This document shows positions 6,609-15,689 of a DNA stretch of 41,420 nt, piece by piece. The notes beneath the pieces were generated by a model, which saw nothing but the letters and a program-made list of their open reading frames with translations, was not told where the DNA came from and searched no databases. Numbering within the stretch: position 1 is the first letter of the stretch; the number at the start of each line of letters is the position of its first letter. The stretch is from a bacterium. GTDB taxonomy: Bacteria > Bacillota > Clostridia > Oscillospirales > Acutalibacteraceae. Position numbers and translations under genes: made by a program. Where the stretch lies: NCBI GenBank assembly GCA_004560045.1, contig SFWF01000002.1, positions 1 to 41,420 on the forward strand, given 5' to 3'.

Positions 6609-9011
6609 ATGAATAATTACACCGCAAAAGATCTTAAAGAGCAGATAGAAAAGAAGCTTCTTCATAATTTTGGCGTAACTCCCGAAAACGCTTCCGACGA
6701 GCTTTTTTACAAGGCCACTACCCTTGTTCTTATGGATATTATGCGTGCCCGCCGCAGCGACTTCAGAAAAACCGTTGCCGCTGAGCAGGCTAAAACTGTT
6801 TATTATATGAGCATGGAGTTTCTTATGGGCCGCTCCCTTAAGAACAGCTTATATAATCTTGAACTTACCGAAAAAATGCAGAAAGCTCTTAAAAGCTTTA
6901 ACGTAGATCTTAACAAGCTCTACGACCACGAGCCCGACGCAGGTCTCGGAAACGGCGGTCTCGGACGTCTTGCCGCCTGCTTCTTAGACGGACTTTCAAG
7001 CGGCGGCTACCCCGCTATGGGCTACTGCCTAAAATACGATTTCGGTATCTTCCGTCAGAAGCTCGTTGAGGGCTGGCAGACCGAGCTTCCCGATAACTGG
7101 CTTCCCGGTGGCGAGGTTTGGCTTGAGCACCGTCCCTCGAAGGAATGCGAGGTTCATTTCGACGGATATATCGACGAAAGCTGGGACGGACATTTTCATC
7201 GCGTAGAGCACAAGAACTACACCGTAGTCAAGGCTATTCCCTACGACCTTATGGTTGCGGGAAAGGACGGAAAAACGGTCAACGTTCTTCGCCTCTGGAG
7301 CGCAAAGGCACCCGATTTCAATATGCTCGCCTTCAACCGCGGCGACTACGTCGGCGCTATGGAGCAGCAGGCTCAGATCGAGGCCATCAGTAAGGTGCTC
7401 TACCCCGAGGATAATCATTTTGAAGGAAAATCTCTCCGACTCCGTCAGCAGTATTTCCTCGTTTCCGCTTCTATTCAGGATATTCTTCACCGTCACCTAA
7501 ACCTTTACAACACCCTCGAAAATTTAAGCGACAAGGTTGCCATTCACATTAACGATACCCACCCTGCCCTCTGTATTCCCGAGCTTATGCGCTTTTTACT
7601 CGATGAATGCGGTTATAGCTGGGATAAGGCCTGGGGAATCGTTACCAAGACGGTTGCCTACACCAACCACACGGTTATGCAGGAGGCTCTCGAGTGTTGG
7701 AGCGAGGAGCTCGTTAAGACGAGACTTCCACGTATCTATCAGATCGTAAAGGAGATCGACAACCGTTTCCGCTACGAAATGTACGAGCGCACGGGTGACG
7801 CAGGCATCGTTGAACGCACCGCAGTTATCTCGGGCGGCGTAGTTAAGATGGCAAACCTTGCGGTTATCGCCTCCCACCACGTAAACGGAGTATCCCGTCT
7901 CCATAGCGAGATCCTTAAGGACAGCTTATTTAACGACTACTACAGAGTGACCCCCGAAAAGTTCACCAACGTTACCAACGGTATCGCTCACAGACGCTGG
8001 CTTTGTCAGTCCAACCCCGAGCTCAGCGGTTTTATAACCGAGCTTATCGGCGACGGATTTATCAAAGACGCTTCCGAGCTTTCAAAGCTTAAGGACTACC
8101 TTTCCGACGGTGCAGTGCTTAAAAAGCTTGAGGAGATCAAGCTTCATAATAAGGAGCGCTTCGCCACTTACGTTAAGGAGCAGACCGGTACGGTTCTTAA
8201 CCCGAATTCCATATTCGATATGCAGGTTAAGCGTCTCCACGAATATAAGCGTCAGCACCTTAACGCTCTTCACATAATTAAGGATTATCTCTTTATTAAG
8301 AATAATCCGAACGCACCCTTTACCCCCAAGACCTACATCTTCGGAGCAAAGGCCGCACCCGGTTATCATCTTGCAAAGCAGATAATTCAGATGATCTACT
8401 GCCTCTCGAAGGTTATCGATAACGATCCCGCAGTTAAGGATAAGCTTAAGGTATTCTTCCTCGAGGATTACAGAGTCACCATGGCCGAGCTTATGATCCC
8501 TGCGGCAGAGGTCAGCGAGCAGATCTCCCTTGCCTCCACCGAGGCCAGCGGCACCGGTAATATGAAGTTGATGATGAACGGCGCTATAACCCTCGGTACC
8601 GAGGACGGAGCAAACGTAGAAATTCACGAGGCCGTCGGCGACGACAATATCGTTATATTCGGTATGCATACCCCCGAGGTTATGTCCCTCAGAAAACGCG
8701 GCTACAGTCCGAGAGAGTATATCGCCAACAACAACGAGCTTAAGGCCTGCCTCGAATTTATAGGTCAGGGCATTGGCGGAGTTTCCTTCGATAACATTTA
8801 CCGCACCCTTTCCGACGTAGACTATTATATGGCCGCGGCCGATTTTGCCGATTACTGTGCCGCCCACAATAAGATCGACGCCCTTTATGCCGACCGCGAC
8901 AAGTGGAACGCAATGAGTCTTAATAACATTGCCGCTTCGGGCATATTTGCCGCCGACCGTTCTATCGAGGACTACGTTAAGAACATCTGGGGTCTTACAG
9001 CTTTAAAATAA
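6609..9011 (+). CDS. glgP: Glycogen/maltodextrin phosphorylase (GT35)
   Basis: PLP-dependent phosphorylase that releases glucose 1-phosphate from alpha-1,4-glucan in the cytoplasm. The chosen ATG (MNNYTAKDLKEQ) gives 800 residues, the normal size, and has AAAGGGG 8 nt upstream; an in-frame ATG at 6522 would add an unlikely hydrophobic 29-residue extension. Signatures are the N-terminal YYMSMEFLMGRSL, the glycine-rich GLGNGGLGRLAACF, KRLHEYKRQ, and EASGTGNMKLMMNGA with the PLP lysine at about Lys653. It leads a three-gene run with a GH13 enzyme and a PHP-domain protein, which fits breakdown of storage or imported glucan. The choice between glycogen and maltodextrin as substrate cannot be made here. 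Confidence 0.95.
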   Translation: MNNYTAKDLKEQIEKKLLHNFGVTPENASDELFYKATTLVLMDIMRARRSDFRKTVAAEQAKTVYYMSMEFLMGRSLKNSLYNLELTEKMQKALKSFNVDLNKLYDHEPDAGLGNGGLGRLAACFLDGLSSGGYPAMGYCLKYDFGIFRQKLVEGWQTELPDNWLPGGEVWLEHRPSKECEVHFDGYIDESWDGHFHRVEHKNYTVVKAIPYDLMVAGKDGKTVNVLRLWSAKAPDFNMLAFNRGDYVGAMEQQAQIEAISKVLYPEDNHFEGKSLRLRQQYFLVSASIQDILHRHLNLYNTLENLSDKVAIHINDTHPALCIPELMRFLLDECGYSWDKAWGIVTKTVAYTNHTVMQEALECWSEELVKTRLPRIYQIVKEIDNRFRYEMYERTGDAGIVERTAVISGGVVKMANLAVIASHHVNGVSRLHSEILKDSLFNDYYRVTPEKFTNVTNGIAHRRWLCQSNPELSGFITELIGDGFIKDASELSKLKDYLSDGAVLKKLEEIKLHNKERFATYVKEQTGTVLNPNSIFDMQVKRLHEYKRQHLNALHIIKDYLFIKNNPNAPFTPKTYIFGAKAAPGYHLAKQIIQMIYCLSKVIDNDPAVKDKLKVFFLEDYRVTMAELMIPAAEVSEQISLASTEASGTGNMKLMMNGAITLGTEDGANVEIHEAVGDDNIVIFGMHTPEVMSLRKRGYSPREYIANNNELKACLEFIGQGIGGVSFDNIYRTLSDVDYYMAAADFADYCAAHNKIDALYADRDKWNAMSLNNIAASGIFAADRSIEDYVKNIWGLTALK

Positions 9012-9029
9012 TATTTCGGAGAGATCAGA

Positions 9030-10880
9030 GTGTACTATCCGTATAATTCACGCGATCCGCTATATAAGTCGAAATTCGGAGCTGTAGCTTCGGGCGAAAG
9101 TCTGATGCTACGGCTTTTACTCCATGCAGACGCCCGTGTGCACGAGGCTTTTTTAAACCTGCGCAAGGACGGAGAGGATACTATCTATATTAAGATGACC
9201 CCTACCGAGTGGAAGGACGGCTATCGCGTTTACGAGATAGAAAGAAGCTTTGAGGAAGGTCTTTATTTTTACCGCTTCAGCTACACAAGCGATCACGGCG
9301 ACTTTTACGTTACCGCCTTTGAGCATAATATCGGTCACATATCAAGTGAGGGTAACTGGTGGCAGCTTACCTGCTACGAAAAGAACTATAAAACACCCGA
9401 CTGGATAAAGGGCGGAATAATCTATCAGATATTCCCCGACCGCTTTAAGAATTCGGGAAAGAAAAAATCGAACGTTCCCGAAGGACGCTATCTTACCGCA
9501 AACTGGTATAAGCAGCCCGAATACCGTCAGCAAAACGGCCTCTGCTCCCTTAATAACGACTACTACGGCGGAGACCTTGAAGGAATAAGGGAAAAGCTCC
9601 CCTATATTTCAGAGCTTGGGGTAAGCTGTATATACTTAAACCCCATATTTGAGGCCCATTCCAATCACCGCTACAACACCGCCGACTATTTAAAGATAGA
9701 TCCCCTTCTTGGTACCGAGGAAGATCTTAAGGCTCTTTGCGAGGATGCAAAAAAGCTCGGGATCTATGTTATTTTAGACGGGGTTTTCTCCCATACGGGT
9801 GACGACAGCGTTTATTTTAACAAGTACGGCCGTTACGGAAACGGCGGCGCATACAATGACAAAAATTCTCCATACTTCGGTTGGTTCAAGTTCAGAAGCT
9901 GGCCCAATCAGTATCATTCCTGGTGGGGAATTTCGACCCTTCCCGAAACGGTAGAGGAAAACGAGGATTTCGACCGCTTTATTACGGGCGAGGACGGAGT
10001 TATCCGCTACTGGATGAAGAGGGGCGTCAAGGGATGGCGACTCGACGTTGCCGACGAGCTTCCCGACAGTATTCTCGACCATATACGCGAGGCTATCAAG
10101 ACCGAAGACCCCGAAGGCTTTTTGCTTGGAGAGGTATGGGAGGACGCTACGAATAAAATAAGCTACGGCAGCAGAAGAAGATACCTTCGCGGCCGTCAGC
10201 TCGATTCGGTTATGAATTATCCCTTCGCCGACGCAATAATCGGCTACGTAAACGGTGGTGACGGAAAGGATTTTATCGACCGAATTGCCGATATTTTAGA
10301 GGACTATCCCATTGCCGCCACAAACGTTCTTATGAACCATCTCGGAACCCACGATACCCCGCGACTTATAACCCGCCTCGGAACCGACGAATATCCCTCC
10401 TCAAGGGCCAAGCAGTCGGCCTCCTTTTTAAGCGAGGAGCAGTATGCCAAAGCCGTAAAGAAGCAGAAACTTGCCGCTGTTATTCAGTATACCCTGCCCG
10501 GTGTTCCCTCCCTATACTACGGAGACGAGGCAGGACTTGAGGGCTTCGGCGACCCATTCTGCAGAGCGGCATATCCCTGGGGCAAGGAAAACAACGAGCT
10601 TATAGAGTTTTATAAATGGCTCGGCAGAGTTCGCAGACAAAACGACGTTTTAAAGGACGGAGTTTTCTATCCCTTGCTTGGAGGTCTCGGCTCTATGGCC
10701 TTTATGCGAGTAAAAGAGGGCGAAAAGCTTCTCGTTGCCACAAACCGCTGGAAAGAAACCGACTGGATAACCGTTCCTTTCGAGTTCGACGGCGCAGAGG
10801 TAATCTGCGGAAACAGACCCCGGGGAGGATATCTCGAGCTTCCGCCCATAGGCTGTGCTATCCTAAAAATCAAGGAGTAA
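9030..10880 (+). CDS. GH13 alpha-glucan hydrolase (neopullulanase/maltogenic-amylase-like)
   Basis: A 616-residue alpha-amylase-superfamily enzyme, probably cytoplasmic as no signal peptide is present. About 110 N-terminal residues form a beta-rich CBM34-like module, followed by the barrel starting at GGIIYQIFPDRF. The conserved regions are visible: DGVFSHTG (region I), GWRLDVADE with nucleophile Asp339 (II), GEVWED with acid/base Glu368 (III), GTHDTPR with Asp442 (IV), and YLNPIFEAHSNHRYNTADY (V). These resemble the neopullulanase/cyclomaltodextrinase subfamily. The start is GTG, supported by CGGAGAGA upstream. It follows glgP by 18 nt and precedes the PHP gene by 4 nt. It likely trims branches or maltodextrins that phosphorylase cannot use; exact specificity is open. 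Confidence 0.9.
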   Translation: MYYPYNSRDPLYKSKFGAVASGESLMLRLLLHADARVHEAFLNLRKDGEDTIYIKMTPTEWKDGYRVYEIERSFEEGLYFYRFSYTSDHGDFYVTAFEHNIGHISSEGNWWQLTCYEKNYKTPDWIKGGIIYQIFPDRFKNSGKKKSNVPEGRYLTANWYKQPEYRQQNGLCSLNNDYYGGDLEGIREKLPYISELGVSCIYLNPIFEAHSNHRYNTADYLKIDPLLGTEEDLKALCEDAKKLGIYVILDGVFSHTGDDSVYFNKYGRYGNGGAYNDKNSPYFGWFKFRSWPNQYHSWWGISTLPETVEENEDFDRFITGEDGVIRYWMKRGVKGWRLDVADELPDSILDHIREAIKTEDPEGFLLGEVWEDATNKISYGSRRRYLRGRQLDSVMNYPFADAIIGYVNGGDGKDFIDRIADILEDYPIAATNVLMNHLGTHDTPRLITRLGTDEYPSSRAKQSASFLSEEQYAKAVKKQKLAAVIQYTLPGVPSLYYGDEAGLEGFGDPFCRAAYPWGKENNELIEFYKWLGRVRRQNDVLKDGVFYPLLGGLGSMAFMRVKEGEKLLVATNRWKETDWITVPFEFDGAEVICGNRPRGGYLELPPIGCAILKIKE

Positions 10881-10884
10881 GAAT

Positions 10885-11571
10885 ATGTTCAGATACGAAA
10901 CCCATCTACACACCTATCCCGTAAGCCGTTGTGCTCAGGTAGGGGTTAAGGAAACCTTAAAATTCTATAAGGATATCGGATATCAAGGCGTTTTTATAAC
11001 CAACCATTTTTTGGACGGCAATATAAATATCGACGAAGAGCTTCCCTATGAGGAAAAGATAGAATTCTATTTTTCCGACTTTGAAGAGGGAAAAAAGTTT
11101 GGTAAAGAGATAGGCCTTGACGTTTTTTGCGGAGTTGAGATGTCCTATAAGGGCACCGATTTCCTTATTTTCGGACTTGATAAAAAATGGTGGACCGAGC
11201 ATCCCGAAATAATGCTTATGAAGAAAAGCGATCAGCTACCCGTTTTGGCGGAAAACGGCGCTCTCGTCATTCAGGCCCATCCCTTCAGAAACCCCTCTTA
11301 TCTCGATCATATCAGACTTTTCCCCGACCAGGTTCACGGAGTAGAAATAATTAATTCCTGCAATGATGAGCTCTCAAACAAAATGGCGGGTATATACGCC
11401 GAAAACTATAATCTTCTCCCCTTTGCGGGAACCGATAACCATATCGGAAGCAGAAAGACGAGTCTTTCGGGGGTTGAGACCTTCCGACCCGTCGAGGACG
11501 AAAAGGATTTCGTTGATATGATCCTTTCGAAGAAATATAAAATATTTTCAGAGCAAAAAAGAGATTCGTGA
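10885..11571 (+). CDS. PHP-domain metal-dependent phosphoesterase-like protein
   Basis: A 228-residue protein with the polymerase-and-histidinol-phosphatase (PHP) fold. Metal-site motifs in order are YETHLHTYP near the N-terminus, ITNHF, CGVEMSYKG, QAHPFRNP near the middle and AGTDNHIGS near the C-terminus. These supply the His, Asp and Glu ligands of a two- or three-metal centre. Such proteins hydrolyse phosphoesters (histidinol phosphate, nucleotides, cyclic phosphates); the substrate is not evident. Its ribosome site AAGGAG overlaps the end of the GH13 gene, so it belongs to the glucan operon, which hints at a sugar-phosphate role but does not prove it. The stop codon is inside the stem of the following terminator. 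Confidence 0.85.
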   Translation: MFRYETHLHTYPVSRCAQVGVKETLKFYKDIGYQGVFITNHFLDGNINIDEELPYEEKIEFYFSDFEEGKKFGKEIGLDVFCGVEMSYKGTDFLIFGLDKKWWTEHPEIMLMKKSDQLPVLAENGALVIQAHPFRNPSYLDHIRLFPDQVHGVEIINSCNDELSNKMAGIYAENYNLLPFAGTDNHIGSRKTSLSGVETFRPVEDEKDFVDMILSKKYKIFSEQKRDS

Positions 11572-11588
11572 GTTCACGAATCTCTTTT
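11557..11588. terminator. Bidirectional terminator between convergent genes
   Basis: A perfect 15-bp inverted repeat (11557-11571 with 11574-11588) is flanked by A- and T-runs. It lies between the PHP gene (plus) and the AGCS symporter (minus) and serves both. Confidence 0.85.
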
Positions 11589-11591
11589 AAT

Positions 11592-13088
11592 TTATTCTTC
11601 CGTTTTAGGAGCCTTTCTATTCGCTTCGTAGCCGCGCATAATTTCCAGGGCTTCGCCGCACATAGGAATTATCGCAATAGCGTTAAATACCGTCATAAAG
11701 GCTATACCGACGTCGCTCAGCGCCCATACGGCCTCATAGGCGGCAAGACCGCCGATAAAGAGCATTAAAAGGGCGAACAGCTTAAACATCGTCTGATACT
11801 TCATCTTATCTCCAAACACGTATGCCACGTTTGAACGGGCATAGAAAAGAACTCCGATGAAGGTCGAGAAGGCGAAAAGCCAAAGTGTCACGGTTATGAA
11901 TATTCCGCCAAAATCGCCGAGATGATAGTTCATAGCGGCCTGAAGCAGGGACATTCCGCCGAGTCCGTTAGTTATCTCAGAAGGAACGAGAAGGATTATA
12001 AAGGCGGTACAGCTACAGATCACCAGAGTATCGATAAATACGCCGAGAGCCTGCATAAGACCTGTTTTTGCGGGATGATCGGTATCGGCAGCGGCCGCCG
12101 CGCAGGGAGCCGAGCCCGAGCCCGCCTCGTTAGAGAAAAGACCTCTTTGAACACCCGACATTATTACGGCACCTATTCCGCCGCCCGCCATTTCTCTTAT
12201 GCCGAAGGCCTCGGTAAAGATACGACCGAACACACCGGGGACTCTCGCGATATTTATGAAGATTATTACGAGGGTCATAAGGAAAAAGGCGCCTGCCATA
12301 ATCGGAACCATAACGTCAAGGACCTTTACTGTAGCGTTTTTACGAAGGACTATTACGGCAGCAAGGGCTACCAGCACGATTATGGTATAGATAGGCTCGA
12401 TTCCGAATTCGGCCTTTACCGCTTCGGTAACCGAGTTTCCGACGACCTGACTTATACCGCACCAGCAGACGAGTCCCGATAGCGCGAAAAGCACCGCTAA
12501 GAAGGATTTTTGAAGCTTTTTCTTACCGATTTTTTCCATAAAGGCGTGTATGTAATAAGCGGGGCCGCCGCGGTAGCCTCCGTAAAGGGGGTCGCGCTCT
12601 TTATATTTCTGCGCCAAAACGGCCTCTACAAAGGCGGTAGCCGAGCCGATTATTGCGGTTACCCACATCCAGAAAACGGCACCTGCGCCACCAACGGTTA
12701 TTGCGGCAACGACACCTGCAAGATTTCCCATTCCGACCCTCGTCGCGGTAGAGACGATAAGGGCCTGCCAGCCCGAGAGGGCACGCTTGTCCTTCTTGTC
12801 GCTTTTTTTGGTAACGGTCCGTACCATATTCGGGAAATGACGTACCTGAAGGAATTTCGTTCTTATGGTAAAGTAGATTCCCATAGCTACGAGAATAATT
12901 ACAAGCAGAGATATTTCAAGTTTATTGCCCGAGCCTGTAGGAATAGAGATTATAGCGTTATTGAAGATTCCGCAAAGGAAGAAAACTACCTCCTCAAAGA
13001 CCTTATAGATCGCCTCTCCTGCGGAGGATAACGCGGCACCGACCGAGGAAAACCAATCGGAAACCGAAATTGCAAGAAGCTTTAACAT
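11592..13088 (-). CDS. Alanine/glycine:cation symporter (AGCS family)
   Basis: A 498-residue integral membrane protein with about ten or eleven hydrophobic helices, the size of the AlsT/DagA family that imports Ala, Gly or related amino acids (in some members glutamine) with Na+ or H+. Family signatures include GWQALIVSTATRVGMGNLAGV, the segment GGPAYYIHAFMEK and RGLFSNEAGSGSAP. It has its own promoter overlapping the 3' end of sfsA and a terminator shared with the PHP gene, so it is monocistronic. The upstream minus-strand cluster encodes a glutaminase; glutamine import followed by hydrolysis is a reasonable but unproven link. Confidence 0.92.
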   Translation of the reverse strand: MLKLLAISVSDWFSSVGAALSSAGEAIYKVFEEVVFFLCGIFNNAIISIPTGSGNKLEISLLVIILVAMGIYFTIRTKFLQVRHFPNMVRTVTKKSDKKDKRALSGWQALIVSTATRVGMGNLAGVVAAITVGGAGAVFWMWVTAIIGSATAFVEAVLAQKYKERDPLYGGYRGGPAYYIHAFMEKIGKKKLQKSFLAVLFALSGLVCWCGISQVVGNSVTEAVKAEFGIEPIYTIIVLVALAAVIVLRKNATVKVLDVMVPIMAGAFFLMTLVIIFINIARVPGVFGRIFTEAFGIREMAGGGIGAVIMSGVQRGLFSNEAGSGSAPCAAAAADTDHPAKTGLMQALGVFIDTLVICSCTAFIILLVPSEITNGLGGMSLLQAAMNYHLGDFGGIFITVTLWLFAFSTFIGVLFYARSNVAYVFGDKMKYQTMFKLFALLMLFIGGLAAYEAVWALSDVGIAFMTVFNAIAIIPMCGEALEIMRGYEANRKAPKTEE

Positions 13089-13122
13089 AAAACACTGTTC
13101 CTTTTTGTTATTTACTTCGGAT

Positions 13123-13151
13123 ATTGTATCATAGTTTAAAATTTAAAGCAA
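13123..13151 (-). promoter_or_regulatory. Promoter of the AGCS symporter gene
   Basis: On the minus strand TTGCTT (13146-13151) and TACAAT (13123-13128) are 17 bp apart. The -35 box overlaps the last codons of sfsA, so the symporter can be expressed independently. Confidence 0.6.
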
Positions 13152-13814
13152 GGGGATATTTTCTTTCCCGATGACAAGCTCGTCCTCGGCTACGCTGCAG
13201 GTAAGAAACACTACCTTAACACCCGCCTTTTCGGCGGCAGAAAGGGCCGACCCAAATTCGGGATGAGTAGAGACGTTGGGTCTTACCTCGGTTATACCCT
13301 CCATCTGAATAACGAAGGCCAGAAAGCAGTTATAGCCCTTTTTACTCAGGTCGGCGAGCTCTTTAAGGTGCTTTACTCCCCTATCGGTAGGCGCGTCGGG
13401 GAAATAGCCGACACCGTCTATCTCTAAGGTACAGCCCTTGACCTCTAACAGATATTTATCGCTACCCTTTTCCATATAGAAATCGATTCGGGAGTTACCT
13501 ATCGTGTATTCGGGCTTTATATAGTCGAAGTCCTTTGTTTTAAGCCACTCGAGGGCTACCTTATTAGGGGCCTGCGAGTCGATATTAACAAGCCCCAGTC
13601 CCTCTTTATAAACGGCAATAAGGTCGTATTTGGTTTTACGGGAGGGGTTATCGGAGGCCTCCAGGATAACCTCCGCATCGGGAAGCAGAAGCTCCTTACA
13701 GCGTCCCGTATTTTTAACGTGTACCGTCTCACGTTTACCGTCTATCTCGACCGTTGCTATAAAGCGGTTAGGTCTTTCGATAAATTTTCCTTTAACTGTT
13801 TTTAAATATTTCAT
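13143..13814 (-). CDS. sfsA: SfsA family protein (DNA/RNA-binding sugar fermentation stimulation homologue)
   Basis: A 223-residue SfsA homologue. Family marks include RPNRFIATVEIDG and HVKNTGRCKELL near the N-terminus, then RIDFYMEKG, LLEVKGCTLE and FPDAPTDRGVKHLKEL, a nuclease-like core with Asp/Glu-x-Lys residues. Its molecular role is poorly defined; it was named for maltose effects in E. coli and has been linked to nucleic acid binding. The start MKYLKTVKG at 13814 was chosen because it follows the glsA stop by one base, which suggests coupled translation; the longer frame would extend into glsA. It is the third gene of the PocR-AraC/glsA/sfsA run. Confidence 0.92.
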   Translation of the reverse strand: MKYLKTVKGKFIERPNRFIATVEIDGKRETVHVKNTGRCKELLLPDAEVILEASDNPSRKTKYDLIAVYKEGLGLVNIDSQAPNKVALEWLKTKDFDYIKPEYTIGNSRIDFYMEKGSDKYLLEVKGCTLEIDGVGYFPDAPTDRGVKHLKELADLSKKGYNCFLAFVIQMEGITEVRPNVSTHPEFGSALSAAEKAGVKVVFLTCSVAEDELVIGKENIPLL

Positions 13815-13815
13815 A

Positions 13816-14733
13816 TCAGTAAATGCTGAGATCCAGCTCACGGCTGAGCTTTTCGAGGGCTTTTATGCCTGCGATACTGTTGCCCTTGCTGTCGAGGGCG
13901 GGAGAATATAGACCTATTCCCATTCTGCCCGGCACTACCGCCATAATTCCGCCGCCAACACCGCTTTTTGCTGGAATTCCGACCTTAACGGCAAACTCAC
14001 CCGAGCCGTCGTACATTCCGCAGGTCATAAGCACGGCGTTTATGTATCTTGCGTATTCGGGTCTTATTATCTGCTCTCCGCTTACGGGGTCTTTACCTCT
14101 GAAGGCAAGGACGCGGGCCATTTTCGCCAGATCGTCGGCGGTCATTCTTATAGAGCAGGCTCGAAAATAGCAGTAAAGCACCTCTTCGGCATCGTCCTCT
14201 ATCATACCGTAGGCCTTAAGCATATAGGCAAGGGCTCGGTTTTTATTACCCGTTTCGGTTTCGGAACGAAATACCGCTTCATCCACCTCGAGGCTTTCGT
14301 TTCCCGACACCTTTTTCATAAGGTCCAGCAGGCGGTCGAAGCGATCCTTATAGGTCTCCCCCTTTATAAGGGTACAAAGAGCAATGGCTCCCGTATTTAT
14401 CATAGGGTTTATATGGTCGCGTTTAAGGGCAAGATCACTATAGTTAAAGGCGTCGAAGGGCTTTCCCGTAGATTCTACGCCGACAAGATCGTGCACCCTT
14501 TCCTCTCCGCTGTCCATAAGGGCAAGAAGCAGTATAAAGGGCTTGGCAACGCTCTGCATAGTGAATTTTTTATCGTGATCTCCCGCAAAAGAGAGCTCTT
14601 TTGCTCCGTTCGCAACGCTTATACCGAAATCGTTTCGGTCTACCTTTGAAAGCTCGGGTATATAGGAAGCAAGACGGCCGTCGGCGGTATAGTGACGGCA
14701 ATCGTTAAGCAGGTTTTCAAGAAGTCTTTTCAT
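13816..14733 (-). CDS. glsA: Glutaminase
   Basis: Serine-dependent beta-lactamase-fold glutaminase that hydrolyses glutamine to glutamate and ammonia in the cytoplasm; 305 residues fits the family. The catalytic pair is Ser61-Val-Ala-Lys64 (TMQSVAKP). Other conserved segments are GKPFDAFN, NPMINTGAIAL, and the glycine-rich KSGVGGGIMAVVPGRMGI near the C-terminus. It begins one base after the stop of the PocR-AraC regulator and is followed after one base by sfsA, so all three are translated from one message. In other bacteria GlsA aids acid resistance or nitrogen use; here its place under a PocR-type regulator is unusual. Confidence 0.95.
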   Translation of the reverse strand: MKRLLENLLNDCRHYTADGRLASYIPELSKVDRNDFGISVANGAKELSFAGDHDKKFTMQSVAKPFILLLALMDSGEERVHDLVGVESTGKPFDAFNYSDLALKRDHINPMINTGAIALCTLIKGETYKDRFDRLLDLMKKVSGNESLEVDEAVFRSETETGNKNRALAYMLKAYGMIEDDAEEVLYCYFRACSIRMTADDLAKMARVLAFRGKDPVSGEQIIRPEYARYINAVLMTCGMYDGSGEFAVKVGIPAKSGVGGGIMAVVPGRMGIGLYSPALDSKGNSIAGIKALEKLSRELDLSIY

Positions 14734-14734
14734 A

Positions 14735-15562
14735 TTACCTATCCTTTCTTTCTTTTCTGAATCTAAGAGGAGATACTCCTTTTAGTTTTTTAAAGTTCGC
14801 GCCGAAATAGGCGGCGGTTGAAAAGCCGACCTCGGCGGCTATCTGCTCCACCGACATATCGGTATTTATAAGAAGCTTTTCGGCGGCTTCGATGCGTTTT
14901 TTCGTTATATATTCGCTTACCGTCATACCGAACTCTTTTTTAAAGCCTCTGTAGAGGGTGTTTTTGGAGATATTTCCCTTTCGCGATATATCCTCTACGC
15001 TCAGCGGCTCGGAAAGATTGTTTTCGATATACTCTACCGCCATACGTATACTTAGATCATAGCTCGGTTTAAGCATATTTTCAAGGAGAATAAACTTTGC
15101 AAGCATCTCGGCGACTCCTCCGATGCTTTTAATCTTTTCTTCGGTGAAAACGGGTAACGAGCTATAATGAACATTCAGTTTTTCGGTATCTGTGCCGATG
15201 CTCGCAAGGTAATCTTTAATATCCTCAAAAGCCTTGTCGGTCTTCATCTGACCTAAGATCAGATAGCCGATAAGCTCATTTTCATATATTACGGGCACGG
15301 CAAGGTCGGCAAGACCCGCGTGACAGAGCCGCATTTCGGGTTTAAGGCTTTTAGCGCACCGAACGATCAGAAGCTTGTCCGAATTGGCACAGGCGGTATG
15401 ACCTTTAGGACTTTTCTGAATCTCGGCGCAGTAGCTGTTCTGAGAAAAGACCATACCGAGAGAGGTAAGATCTGCCTTTAAAAACTGAACGTTTATGCCG
15501 GTTGCGTTTACGAAATCCTTAAGGGCGGTATTTATCTTTTCCTTATCGTTGTTTATAAGCAT
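14735..15562 (-). CDS. AraC-family regulator with N-terminal PocR sensory domain
   Basis: A 275-residue transcription factor. Residues about 10-160 match the PocR ligand-binding domain: VQFLKADLTSLGMVF, cysteines in SYCAEIQ, HTACANSD and VRCAKS, then the signature RLCHAGLADLAVPVIY and IGYLILGQM. The last 105 residues carry two AraC helix-turn-helix motifs (VEDISRKGNISKNTLYRGFK and VEQIAAEVGFSTAAYFGANF). PocR domains are thought to bind small hydrocarbon-like ligands such as propanediol, sometimes through a metal-thiol centre. It is divergent from the TIM-barrel gene at 15717, and its own -35 box lies inside one of two near-palindromic repeats, so it probably represses itself and activates the divergent operon (inferred). 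Confidence 0.9.
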   Translation of the reverse strand: MLINNDKEKINTALKDFVNATGINVQFLKADLTSLGMVFSQNSYCAEIQKSPKGHTACANSDKLLIVRCAKSLKPEMRLCHAGLADLAVPVIYENELIGYLILGQMKTDKAFEDIKDYLASIGTDTEKLNVHYSSLPVFTEEKIKSIGGVAEMLAKFILLENMLKPSYDLSIRMAVEYIENNLSEPLSVEDISRKGNISKNTLYRGFKKEFGMTVSEYITKKRIEAAEKLLINTDMSVEQIAAEVGFSTAAYFGANFKKLKGVSPLRFRKERKDR

Positions 15563-15582
15563 ATTCTCACTTCCCTGCTCTC

Positions 15583-15611
15583 ATTATATCTTAGGCGGAT
15601 GAAAATATCAA
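15583..15611 (-). promoter_or_regulatory. Promoter of the PocR-AraC regulator gene
   Basis: On the minus strand TTGATA (15606-15611) and TATAAT (15583-15588) are 17 bp apart. The -35 hexamer is inside the repeat arm 15602-15617. Confidence 0.65.
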
Positions 15612-15644
15612 TATTTTTATCTTTTGGGAAAATATTGATATTTT
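15602..15644. promoter_or_regulatory. Paired near-palindromic operator sites
   Basis: AAAATATCAATATTTT (15602-15617) and its exact reverse complement (15629-15644) are 11 bp apart, placing the centres 27 bp apart. Each arm is itself palindromic except for its two central bases. The left copy covers the -35 of the regulator and the right copy ends 16 bp before the weak -35 of the divergent gene. This fits a dimeric AraC-type activator that represses its own gene, but binding is inferred. Confidence 0.6.
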
Positions 15645-15660
15645 AAGGTGCTATTTTATG

Positions 15661-15689
15661 TTTAAAAATATGCCGTTTTATCTTATAAT
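15661..15689 (+). promoter_or_regulatory. Activator-dependent type promoter of the 15717 operon
   Basis: A consensus -10 TATAAT (15684-15689) is preceded at 17 bp by a weak -35 TTTAAA (15661-15666). A second inverted repeat, TGCTATTTTA (15649-15658) and TAAAATAGCA (15694-15703), brackets the whole promoter. Confidence 0.55.

Noticed and set aside
8082..8867. Long open frame (261 codons) on the minus strand inside glgP
   Set aside because: It lies opposite a strongly supported coding frame with conserved PLP-site motifs, has no ribosome site or promoter, and its translation shows no domain. It is a shadow of biased codon use.
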